8,365 nucleotides of DNA. Source: JBECKS01 sp040235395. GTDB taxonomy: Bacteria > Pseudomonadota > Gammaproteobacteria > Pseudomonadales > JBECKS01. The notes under the pieces are model-generated. The model did not search any database and was not told where the DNA came from. It worked only from the letters and a program-made list of their open reading frames with translations. The position numbers were made by a program, and so were the translations under genes. Positions 1 to 6,234 of the stretch are shown in pieces (positions within the stretch are counted from its first letter, which is position 1; the number at the start of each line of letters is the position of its first letter). Location: NCBI GenBank assembly GCA_040235395.1, contig JBECKS010000205.1:1-8365 (forward strand), given 5' to 3'.

Positions 1-159
1 TGGTCTGCAACAGATGCTGCTGGTAATACAGGCACGGATACACAAGTGCTCACTGTTGAAGTATCTTCCGGCGGTGGCGGCGGTGGTTCGCTGGGCTTCC
101 TGAGCTTGTTGTCAATGACGATGCTCATTCTGGGTAGAAAGCGTTGGTGTTGGAATTAA
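1..159 (+). CDS. C-terminal fragment of secreted protein with GlyGly-CTERM sorting tail
   Basis: This is the last 52 codons of a protein whose start lies outside the window; reading frame 1 is open from base 1 to the TAA at 157-159. The first ~21 residues (WSATDAAGNTGTD...VLTVEV) look like the last strands of a bacterial Ig-like/cadherin-like repeat. Next comes a six-glycine run, then a hydrophobic stretch beginning SLGFLSLL, then a basic RKR cluster close to the end. This glycine motif, membrane helix and basic tail form the GlyGly-CTERM signature. In known systems it is cleaved by the intramembrane protease rhombosortase, and substrates usually travel by type II secretion. I infer an exported or surface protein. 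The catalytic or binding function is unknown because the body of the protein is missing. The extra WCWN after the basic cluster is a slightly long ending. Confidence 0.85.
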   Translation, partial: WSATDAAGNTGTDTQVLTVEVSSGGGGGGSLGFLSLLSMTMLILGRKRWCWN

Positions 160-174
160 TGTGAATTCCTGAAT

Positions 175-204
175 AAAAAATAGCGGCTTAGCCGCTATTT
201 TTTT
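175..204. terminator. Bidirectional intrinsic terminator
   Basis: A 13-bp perfect inverted repeat has its left arm at 175-187 (A6 then TAGCGGC), loop TTA at 188-190 and right arm at 191-203 (GCCGCTA then T6), with one more T at 204. The GC-rich core is flanked by A and T runs, so it works as a Rho-independent terminator from either side. It sits between the converging ends of the GlyGly-CTERM gene (stop at 159) and the isomerase gene (stop at 216). Confidence 0.93.
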
Positions 205-215
205 GCATTTTTTAT

Positions 216-830
216 TCAGACTTTTTTGTTGAGAAAGTGAGAAACAATAGGTAAGCGGTCGTTTCCAAAAAATAAACTCTTGCTGCCTGCAGGATTATTA
301 ATGACAAAACTCGGTGCGCCGAATATGCCCAGATTGACTGCAGCTTCAGTGTCCTGCTTGAGTTGATTTTTATTTGATTCTTTATTTGCTGCTGCAAGTG
401 TTTCTTCAACATCGAAGCCTGTTGCTTCCAGAAGTTTTTTAATCTCACTCAGGTCTGCCATATCCCGTCCTTCTACCCAGACAGCTGAAAAGCTGGCTTC
501 GTGGAAGGTTGGAAAATTTTCATGATGTTTTAGCAAGCATGCAATGCGCATCAAGCTGAGAGTGTTAACCGGGAAGTGGGGATTGAAATGAAATTTGCAG
601 CCATAAAAATCTGCCCAGTGGTTCAGGTCATGTAAACCATAAGCCACTTTATTTTTTACAGGTGATTGAATAGGCGGGGTGTTACCCGTTAATTTGAAAA
701 CACCACCAAGAAGAATAGGTTGATATCTCAATTCAGCACCTGCTTCTTCAGCAAGTTGTCGAATTTGTGTATTGGCAAGATAGCTATAAGGGCTACCGTA
801 ATCAAAATAGAAATCGAGAGTAAGCTTCAT
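216..830 (-). CDS. 2-hydroxychromene-2-carboxylate isomerase-family (DsbA-fold, kappa-GST-like) protein
   Basis: This 204-residue protein has the usual length of the HCCA isomerase / kappa-class GST family, a DsbA-type thioredoxin fold. Near the N-terminus is FDYGSPYSYLA (residues 9-19); S13 is in the position of the catalytic/glutathione-contacting serine, in place of the CxxC of true DsbA. The cis-proline loop is GIFGAPSF (168-175), and FFGNDR (187-192) is the family's C-terminal motif. NahD-type members isomerise hydroxychromene carboxylate during naphthalene breakdown in a glutathione-dependent way. No aromatic-ring pathway genes are nearby, so the true substrate is unknown and a general glutathione-dependent role is equally possible. 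The ATG follows directly on the TAA of the upstream acyltransferase gene, with a GGTGA sequence about 8 bases upstream, so translational coupling is likely. No signal peptide is seen, so the protein is probably cytoplasmic. Confidence 0.88.
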   Translation of the reverse strand: MKLTLDFYFDYGSPYSYLANTQIRQLAEEAGAELRYQPILLGGVFKLTGNTPPIQSPVKNKVAYGLHDLNHWADFYGCKFHFNPHFPVNTLSLMRIACLLKHHENFPTFHEASFSAVWVEGRDMADLSEIKKLLEATGFDVEETLAAANKESNKNQLKQDTEAAVNLGIFGAPSFVINNPAGSKSLFFGNDRLPIVSHFLNKKV

Positions 831-2243
831 TTAATTGTTCACCCAGTGTTTGATTGAATTGGCGTAATATTCATTAAGTTTTATGCTTGTTGGATTAATC
901 TGGTAATGATCATCGTGTTCAATAAGCATGCCGCGGTCTACCATGAGTTTTAAACTTTCCTGTAGGGTTTTGTTCCTCGGCTGCTCCCTTTTTTTCATGG
1001 CCGCACCATTTTCTATCATTTCCCTGATGAGTTCCTGAACCTTGATGATGATATCAAGTGAACGAATAGGTATGTCTTGTTCTCTCAGGAAAATCGTTGC
1101 TAATAAGGGAATAGGTAGCACTGGCATAACGTGGGCAATATCTTTCATCAGTTTTTTACCTAGATCTTCAACGGCTTTGAAGCGTTGTTTGCTGTCTAGT
1201 TCAATGAAACGAAAACCCTGATTAATCTGGTGCTGTCGAATCGAAATCGGGATACCGAAGTTAACGCTGGCATAACCAAATTTTCGCCAACGTAGACGAG
1301 AACCGATATACAGATTGTCTTTCATGAATTTTAGAAAACGAATAAGGTAGCGACGATTAGTGCTTTGTTGGGTTTCTTCTGACCATGCGAGCATGTTGTT
1401 GTCTTCAAGCACGCGATCATAGTTAATGGCGATGGGAATGAACACAATGTCCCTTTCTTTTTTTTCATCAAAACTTCGAAGGATGTAATCAAGATATCCC
1501 AGTTTTATTTTCTGAAAATTACCATCGCGGCTTAATCCGCCTTCGAGATAAACAGCTTGGCAAACACCTTCTTCAGTCGCCATGTGAACGTAACGCTCAA
1601 GCACCTTGCGATAAAGGTTGTTGTTGGAATTCCTTCTCACAAAAAAAGCACCGAGGGATTTTATAATCTGCTCCAGTGGAAAAACCCTGGCCCATTCTCC
1701 AACGGCATAAGACAGTGCAACTTTATCTGCTACTAAATAAGTGACCAGTAGATAGTCGATGTTACTGCGGTGATTCATCACAAAAACAACGGTGGCATCT
1801 GGATTGATTTCTGCGAGAAGTTTCGCATCCTTTGCTCCAATTTTTATTCGATACAGAAACCTGAGTATGAACTTGGCAACCCTGAGCCCCACACTGAAAT
1901 ACATCTGGGCATTAAAATAGGGAACTACCTCTGTGGCATAGGTGTGTACTTCATTTTCCAGTTTACTTCTTGATTGGCTGTTGCTTAGTAAATGTTTATC
2001 GATTTCGGCCAGCACTTGCTGATCGTGTTCCAGTCGGTCTACGAGAATGTGTCTAGGTGTTCTTTGGAAAGGGCGAATCTTGATTTGCAGTTCCCTGTTT
2101 TTCCTATCAGCTTTCTTAAGGCTTCTGTTTCGAACATACCATCGTACGGAAGGAAAGAACCATCCTAAAATCGCGGCGTGTAGAAAACCTGCCACGAGTA
2201 GAATCAGGAACCAAAGAGGTAGTGTAATTTGCGTGTCTAGCAT
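831..2243 (-). CDS. Membrane glycerol-3-phosphate acyltransferase (PlsB/GPAT-type)
   Basis: This 470-residue acyltransferase carries the four blocks of the PlsB/LPLAT superfamily. Block I is NHRSNID (157-163; HX4D with H158 and D163 catalytic), block II GAFFVRR (198-204), block III EGGLSRDG (234-241) and block IV VFIPIAINYDRV (267-278). The family transfers a fatty acyl chain from acyl-CoA or acyl-ACP to glycerol-3-phosphate, the first step of phospholipid and triacylglycerol synthesis, at the inner face of the cytoplasmic membrane. One hydrophobic helix (about residues 9-30) followed by a basic stretch (RWYVRNRSLKKADRK) anchors the N-terminus. The C-terminal region (about 380-470) resembles the helical tail of GPATs. 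It is much shorter than E. coli PlsB (about 800 residues), so it is a short-form GPAT. A lysophosphatidate acyltransferase role is an alternative. An AGGGA element lies about 9 bases upstream of the ATG. It is first in a two-gene unit with the isomerase-family gene. Confidence 0.86.
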   Translation of the reverse strand: MLDTQITLPLWFLILLVAGFLHAAILGWFFPSVRWYVRNRSLKKADRKNRELQIKIRPFQRTPRHILVDRLEHDQQVLAEIDKHLLSNSQSRSKLENEVHTYATEVVPYFNAQMYFSVGLRVAKFILRFLYRIKIGAKDAKLLAEINPDATVVFVMNHRSNIDYLLVTYLVADKVALSYAVGEWARVFPLEQIIKSLGAFFVRRNSNNNLYRKVLERYVHMATEEGVCQAVYLEGGLSRDGNFQKIKLGYLDYILRSFDEKKERDIVFIPIAINYDRVLEDNNMLAWSEETQQSTNRRYLIRFLKFMKDNLYIGSRLRWRKFGYASVNFGIPISIRQHQINQGFRFIELDSKQRFKAVEDLGKKLMKDIAHVMPVLPIPLLATIFLREQDIPIRSLDIIIKVQELIREMIENGAAMKKREQPRNKTLQESLKLMVDRGMLIEHDDHYQINPTSIKLNEYYANSIKHWVNN

Positions 2244-2298
2244 GTTCTGTATATCCCTGGAATGCAGTTAGTTTTTCTTATTTTGATAAAACTGTTCC

Positions 2299-2327
2299 AT
2301 TGTCGACTTGCGCGTCTATTCTGTCAC
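2299..2327 (-). promoter_or_regulatory. Candidate sigma70 promoter for the acyltransferase-isomerase pair
   Basis: Read on the minus strand, GTGACA (plus 2322-2327; five of six matches to TTGACA) is followed after exactly 17 bases by GACAAT (plus 2299-2304; four of six matches to TATAAT). Transcription would begin near 2292 and give a leader of about 50 bases before the ATG at 2243. The match is by eye only. Confidence 0.4.
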
Positions 2328-2348
2328 AAGACATCATGTATTGCCTCA

Positions 2349-2433
2349 ATCAATATTGATAGATTCTAGAATGTCCCATGAGGTGAGGGCGGAATTCATG
2401 AATCGTTTGTCGTTCAGCTAATACTCATGAATC
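2349..2433. promoter_or_regulatory. Cluster of short palindromes between acyltransferase and AlkB genes
   Basis: The divergent intergenic region holds three perfect palindromes: ATCAATATTGAT (2349-2360), ATTCTAGAAT (2363-2372) and ATTCATGAAT (2394-2403). A one-mismatch copy, ACTCATGAAT, lies at 2423-2432. The last three are variants of one pattern, with centres 31 and 29 bases apart, roughly three helical turns. TCATGAATC occurs as a 9-bp direct repeat (2396-2404 and 2425-2433). The cluster lies upstream of the candidate acyltransferase promoter and 50-135 bases upstream of the AlkB start codon. It could be a multi-site operator controlling one or both directions. I found no convincing sigma70 or sigma54 promoter for the AlkB gene within it. 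The regulator is unknown. Confidence 0.4.
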
Positions 2434-2484
2434 CTGCCTTAGTATGCCTGTCCCACCTGTCTGTAAGTTAGAGGAAAGTTTGAA

Positions 2485-3732
2485 ATGATTGGAGTGCTTG
2501 ATAGAAATAAATCCATTTTCTGGAGAAATATCAAAACAGAACCCTATTACATCGGGCTTTATATCCATTTGTTTATTTCAGCGTTGTTGTTAACGACAGC
2601 CTTTATTGGTTATTTGGGAAGAGACCTTGCTGTAACAATTTGGGTCTTGCTAGTTACTTATGCTTTATACATGGGCGTGTATAAACGTTTAATGGGTTTT
2701 AAGTTCAAGATTGATAACAATATTCCTATTGCGCTTAACGAAAAGATCAAGGTTCACAATACCTTTACAAAGGAAGAGGAGCAAGAGCGTCGTTCTGATC
2801 CCTGGTATGACTACATTGTGTATGCTTTTCATGCGCTTCATTACATTAATTTCTTTGGCATTCTTTTTGTTCTTGGTCAAACCCAATCCATGATTCTGGC
2901 ACTTATTTTTGCTTTGGCTTGGGGCTATGCCTATTCCGGTATTCTGATTGCGTTCAGTCATGAATTTCTGCATAGACGTTCCCTGTTTCACCAGATGCTT
3001 GGCGGTTCACTCTGGTCTTTCTTTTGTTACGGTACTTTTCTTTCAGAGCATTGCATGGTGCATCACGTTCATGTGGCAACGCCTTTAGATGCATCTTCAG
3101 CGCCAAAAGGGCAAACACTGTATGAGTTTCTTCCTAGGGCACTCGCACATAACGCGCCTAATGGTTTCAAGGCAGAAGCGAAACGGCTCAGGGAAAGAGG
3201 CAAACCTGTTATCAGTGTTTACAATCGTATTCTGTGGTTGAGCCTGCTTTCCGTTATTATTTTTGCGCTTTCATGGATTATCGCTGGCAAATATGGTGTG
3301 GTGTTTTTTCTAGTGCAGACAGTGCTGAGTATTCTCAAAATCGAAGTGGCTAACTACTTCATGCATTATGGTTTACAGAGAAAGTTGCTTCCCAATGGTC
3401 GCTATGAGCGTGTGTCGCCACTGCATTCATGGAACATTGAAGGCTATGACCATTTCACAGTTATCAATGTCAGCAGGCATTCTGACCATCATGCTTTTCC
3501 GAGAAGACCTTATCCCGTGTTGAGGAATTTTCCGGATGCACCTCAGTTGCCTTTGAACTTTTCGCAAGCCTTGCTCTTGCCTTATTTTCCAAAGGTCTGG
3601 TTTTCCATCATGGACCCGGTTGTGGATGAGCATATGGCTAAGCTTGAGAAGTGGCGTCAGGAAAACAAGGATGATTATCAGATGGTGATGGGGATTTCAG
3701 GTAGAGCAGAGATGCAACAAAGCGGTGGCTAG
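2485..3732 (+). CDS. AlkB-like membrane non-haem di-iron alkane monooxygenase
   Basis: This 415-residue integral membrane protein of the AlkB/fatty-acid-desaturase superfamily uses O2 and electrons from rubredoxin to hydroxylate alkyl chains in the classical family members. The histidine boxes are in the right order: HEFLH (159-163), E188-H189...H193-H194 followed by VATPLD, NYFMHYG (290-296, the HYG region), HSWN (314-317) and RHSDHHAFP (331-339). Hydrophobic segments lie at about 25-45, 48-66, 110-131, 135-157 and 250-282. A clear Shine-Dalgarno, GAGGAAA at 2471-2477, sits 7 bases before the ATG. The length fits AlkB. Two motifs are off consensus: box 2 normally reads EHxxGHHxxVATPxDP but here has V for the G and A for the final P; the HYG motif normally has E before HYG but here has M293. 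Substrate preference may therefore differ. No rubredoxin or rubredoxin reductase is adjacent. A desaturase-like or other alkyl hydroxylase role is the main alternative. Confidence 0.87.
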   Translation: MIGVLDRNKSIFWRNIKTEPYYIGLYIHLFISALLLTTAFIGYLGRDLAVTIWVLLVTYALYMGVYKRLMGFKFKIDNNIPIALNEKIKVHNTFTKEEEQERRSDPWYDYIVYAFHALHYINFFGILFVLGQTQSMILALIFALAWGYAYSGILIAFSHEFLHRRSLFHQMLGGSLWSFFCYGTFLSEHCMVHHVHVATPLDASSAPKGQTLYEFLPRALAHNAPNGFKAEAKRLRERGKPVISVYNRILWLSLLSVIIFALSWIIAGKYGVVFFLVQTVLSILKIEVANYFMHYGLQRKLLPNGRYERVSPLHSWNIEGYDHFTVINVSRHSDHHAFPRRPYPVLRNFPDAPQLPLNFSQALLLPYFPKVWFSIMDPVVDEHMAKLEKWRQENKDDYQMVMGISGRAEMQQSGG

Positions 3733-3791
3733 CATAAATAGCTAGCTGCCTCGCTAACGTTATTCAGATCTTTGTAGTCTACTTTAGTAGA
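3728..3791. terminator. Weak hairpins in the convergent AlkB-oxidoreductase gap
   Basis: Two small stem-loops occupy the 72-bp convergent gap. GCTAGC (3728-3733) pairs with GCTAGC (3741-3746) around an ATAAATA loop and includes the AlkB stop codon. TCTAC (3778-3782) pairs with GTAGA (3787-3791) around TTTA. Neither has a good T tract (only TTTT at 3795-3798 on the plus side), so termination by either is uncertain. Confidence 0.25.
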
Positions 3792-3804
3792 AGATTTTCC
3801 TGTT

Positions 3805-4791
3805 TCAAGACTCTGTCTTTACTTCCAATACAACTTTACCAACAGCTTTTCTTTCAATAAAAGTATTGAGCGCTGCTGCATAATCCTGCAAAGAGAAAAC
3901 CTGAGTCACAAGAGGTTTGAGTTTTCCCTCTTTATACATCTGGAACATTTCATCAAAATTCTTTTCATTTTCCTTAGGGAAGCGCGCATGCCATGCTCCC
4001 CAGAAGACACCAACGATGGATGCACTTTTTAAAAGTGCCAGATTAACTTTGTAAGAAGGAATCTCGCCGCTGGCAAAACCAATCACAAGTAATCTGCCAT
4101 CCCAGGCAATGGAGCGACTTGCCTGATGGAAAAGATCACCACCCACAGGGTCATAAATCACATCAGCACCTTTACCTGCTGTAATGGCTTTTACCTTGTC
4201 TTTCAATTCGCCATCACCGTAATTCAACAAGTGGTCAGCGCCGGCATTTTTTGCATAAGTGAGTTTTTCATCGCTACTGGCTGCAGCAATAACGGTAGCG
4301 CCCATAGCCTTGCCCAGTTCTACTGCCGCCAAACCGACTCCTCCGCTGGCACCAAGTACCAGTAAGGTTTCTCCCGCTTTCAGTTGTGCACGTTGTTTCA
4401 GGGCGTAGTAAGAGGTGCCATAAATCATGTTGAAACCCGCTGCTGCACGCATATCCATTTCTTCTGGAAGCAGGCGAATGTTTTGTTCCGCTACCAGTGC
4501 TTGCTCAGCCATGCCGCCAATACCACACATGGCCATGACGCGATCACCGACCTTGGCTTTGGTCACACCAGCACCAATAGCTTTCACGAGCCCTGAGCAT
4601 TCTGAGCCTGGGGTAAAAGGAAAAGGCGGCTGAAACTGGTATTTACCTTGAATCTGTAGCGTGTCTGGGAAGTTCAGCGCGGCACAATGGATGTCAATCA
4701 GCACCTGACCCGGACCAGGTGATGGGTCGGCAACATCTTCCAGAGAAAGATTTTCGGGGGGACCATAGGACTTACAGAGTACAGCTTTCAT
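3805..4791 (-). CDS. MDR-family NADPH:quinone oxidoreductase-like protein
   Basis: This 328-residue protein has the standard length for zinc-free quinone oxidoreductases of the medium-chain dehydrogenase/reductase superfamily. The N-terminal GroES-like domain carries AALNFPDTL (37-45) and PGSECSG (61-67). The Rossmann nucleotide-binding loop is GASGGVG (147-153), followed by a helix and AAASSDEKL, a region that often selects NADPH. VIYDPVGGD (211-219) is typical of the QOR branch. The zinc-ligand pattern of alcohol dehydrogenases is absent. The family reduces quinones, enones or related electrophiles with NADPH in the cytosol; the exact substrate cannot be read from sequence, and acryloyl-CoA reductase-like members are a near alternative. 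AAGGA lies about 8 bases upstream of the ATG. It is a single gene, converging with the AlkB gene and diverging from the first GGDEF gene. Confidence 0.88.
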   Translation of the reverse strand: MKAVLCKSYGPPENLSLEDVADPSPGPGQVLIDIHCAALNFPDTLQIQGKYQFQPPFPFTPGSECSGLVKAIGAGVTKAKVGDRVMAMCGIGGMAEQALVAEQNIRLLPEEMDMRAAAGFNMIYGTSYYALKQRAQLKAGETLLVLGASGGVGLAAVELGKAMGATVIAAASSDEKLTYAKNAGADHLLNYGDGELKDKVKAITAGKGADVIYDPVGGDLFHQASRSIAWDGRLLVIGFASGEIPSYKVNLALLKSASIVGVFWGAWHARFPKENEKNFDEMFQMYKEGKLKPLVTQVFSLQDYAAALNTFIERKAVGKVVLEVKTES

Positions 4792-4851
4792 GGAGGCATT
4801 CCTTTTTGTTGTTTGAGGCTTCTCGTTATGAGCCTTTTTTATGAATCGTTG

Positions 4852-4880
4852 ATGCTAGCATTCGCTTATATTGGGTTCAA
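4852..4880 (-). promoter_or_regulatory. Candidate promoter of the oxidoreductase gene, with overlapping palindrome
   Basis: On the minus strand TTGAAC (plus 4875-4880, four of six matches) lies 17 bases before TAGCAT (plus 4852-4857, four of six). This predicts a start near 4845 and a leader of about 53 bases. The -35 box overlaps the palindrome GTTCA-A-TGAAC (4875-4885), which also has TT and AA at matching outer positions (4871-4872 and 4888-4889). That arrangement suits a repressor site. Confidence 0.33.
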
Positions 4881-4946
4881 TGAACAGAATTGCTTTGAAT
4901 TTAACAGGATATTTTTATTTTCATTAGTCCCAAGCGAAATGCTTTC

Positions 4947-4955
4947 TGTTAGAAT
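4947..4955 (+). promoter_or_regulatory. Candidate extended -10 promoter of first GGDEF gene
   Basis: TGTTAGAAT combines a TG element with TAGAAT (five of six matches to TATAAT), an extended -10. No good -35 box is seen 16-19 bases upstream. The start would be near 4962, giving a leader of about 35 bases. A 9-bp tandem duplication (AGTTTTCCA then AGTTTTCCT, 4961-4978) falls in that leader, followed by the Shine-Dalgarno AGGAG at 4987-4991, five bases before the ATG. Confidence 0.33.
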
Positions 4956-4996
4956 TCCAGAGTTTTCCAAGTTTTCCTTCCTGATCAGGAGCATCA

Positions 4997-6208
4997 ATGA
5001 AACCAGACGCCAAGTCTGCTTCAAACCAACAATTATCATCGGAGCTTGCTGAGGCAAAGGAGCAGCTGCTTCATTTTTTTAACCGTTTTGGTGATATTTA
5101 TTTTTGGGATCTTGCAAGAAAGGCGAGAGCGATTTCCATCGCGGCGATGCTCACTAATTTTCTTATCTGTATTAATGCCGGGTTTATTTCATCTGTTCGA
5201 CCTGAGGCGCTGAGTCTCAATTTTGAAATTGCTGAATGGACTTATTACTACAGTGGCGTCTGCTCGCTTTTTTATCTTGTGATGACGGTGATTTCACAAA
5301 TAAGTTTGAGTCTTGAAAAAGGTCAGAAACTGGTGCTTGGTCTTGTGTTAACGAGCCTGGTTTTTACCTTATCCATTTTCAGTAGTCTGATTGGTTTTTT
5401 TGATAGCCTTACCTGGTTCATATTCTTTCTTTACACCATGCTGGGTTTTGTGTTGCTTGACTGGCGTCAGGTGGTGATTACCGATACCTGCATTGTATTC
5501 AGCATGATGTTGATAAGTTTCTTCCATGAGTACATGCCTTTTCGTGTGCAGGCCTATTTGTTTTCTCAGGAACATAATCTTGCTACCTTAACGCTGCTGG
5601 ATTTGTTCACGGCATGGAGTATTACTGCAACCGCTGCTTTTTCAGGTATGTGGATTATGAGTTTTCTGCTAAGGAACTGGCATGCTCATGGCATTGAAAA
5701 CGTTACCCTTGGGCATCTCGACCCGCTTACCAAGGTGATGAAGCGACGGGCTATTCTGGATGCGCTAGAAAGCGAAGTGCTTGCAGCTGCACGGGAAAAA
5801 AGTCCTTTGACAGTTGCTGTTATTGATCTTGATAAATTCAAGAGTCTGAACGCAGAATTTGGTCATGTCTTTGGTGATCAGATGCTTGTGCACTTTGCCC
5901 AGCAGTTAGGACAGGTAACAAGACGTGAGGATTTGGTAGGTCGTTATGGTGGTCAGGAATTTATTGTTGTCTTCCCACACTGTCGTTCTGATATTGCAGT
6001 GCAGGTTCTGGAACGATTAAGAAAGCATTTAATAGAAAATCCGCTAACCCATGATAATAAGGAAGTTGGGTTGTCATTCAGTGCTGGTGTTTCCTATCTT
6101 AGGCCGGGTGACCAGAAATATGAGAACGTAATTGCCCGCGCTGACCGTGCATTGTGTGAAGTGAAATCGAAAGGTGGGAAGCAGATCCTTGATGATGGCG
6201 ACCGCTAG
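4997..6208 (+). CDS. Membrane GGDEF protein with degenerate active site (GGQEF)
   Basis: This 403-residue protein has a soluble N-terminal lead (1-44) containing GDIYFW (32-37). About six hydrophobic helices follow (roughly 46-66, 84-104, 112-134, 137-155, 159-177, 203-225), then a GGDEF domain (about 240-398). GGDEF enzymes make cyclic di-GMP from two GTP on the cytoplasmic side. D277 (VIDLD), N285, GHxxGD (289-294) and an RxxD inhibitory site (R309-D312, five residues before the motif) are kept. The signature is GGQEF (318-322): the acidic third residue, which binds metal in PleD-type enzymes, is Gln. The usual DxLTGLxNRR is DPLTKVMKRR, ND is NA, and the C-terminal ALYxAKxxGRN reads ALCEVKSKGGK. 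Activity may be lost or reduced, leaving a possible c-di-GMP-binding or regulatory role. The start is fixed by AGGAG five bases upstream. The membrane region is not one of the MASE types I recognise, but it is shared with the protein beginning at 7364. Confidence 0.88.
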   Translation: MKPDAKSASNQQLSSELAEAKEQLLHFFNRFGDIYFWDLARKARAISIAAMLTNFLICINAGFISSVRPEALSLNFEIAEWTYYYSGVCSLFYLVMTVISQISLSLEKGQKLVLGLVLTSLVFTLSIFSSLIGFFDSLTWFIFFLYTMLGFVLLDWRQVVITDTCIVFSMMLISFFHEYMPFRVQAYLFSQEHNLATLTLLDLFTAWSITATAAFSGMWIMSFLLRNWHAHGIENVTLGHLDPLTKVMKRRAILDALESEVLAAAREKSPLTVAVIDLDKFKSLNAEFGHVFGDQMLVHFAQQLGQVTRREDLVGRYGGQEFIVVFPHCRSDIAVQVLERLRKHLIENPLTHDNKEVGLSFSAGVSYLRPGDQKYENVIARADRALCEVKSKGGKQILDDGDR

Positions 6209-6234
6209 GGTTTTAGGTTTTCTGGTTATTTTAT

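Noticed and set aside
1770..2271. Plus-strand open frames opposite the acyltransferase gene
   Set aside because: They are antisense to a gene with all four acyltransferase motifs and show no domain or ribosome site.
4816..4840. Plus-strand stem AGGCT/AGCCT followed by T6, resembling a terminator
   Set aside because: The stem is only 5 bp with a 10-base loop, and no plus-strand gene ends nearby; probably chance, or at most a stop for antisense transcripts.
4901..4929. TTAACA (five of six to -35) upstream of the first GGDEF gene
   Set aside because: No acceptable -10 at 16-18 bases; the extended -10 at 4947-4955 is better supported.
4813..5052. Plus-strand 79-codon open frame overlapping the start of the first GGDEF gene
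   Set aside because: No Shine-Dalgarno and no domain; it runs into the well-supported GGDEF start with AGGAG and spans the promoter candidates of both neighbours.
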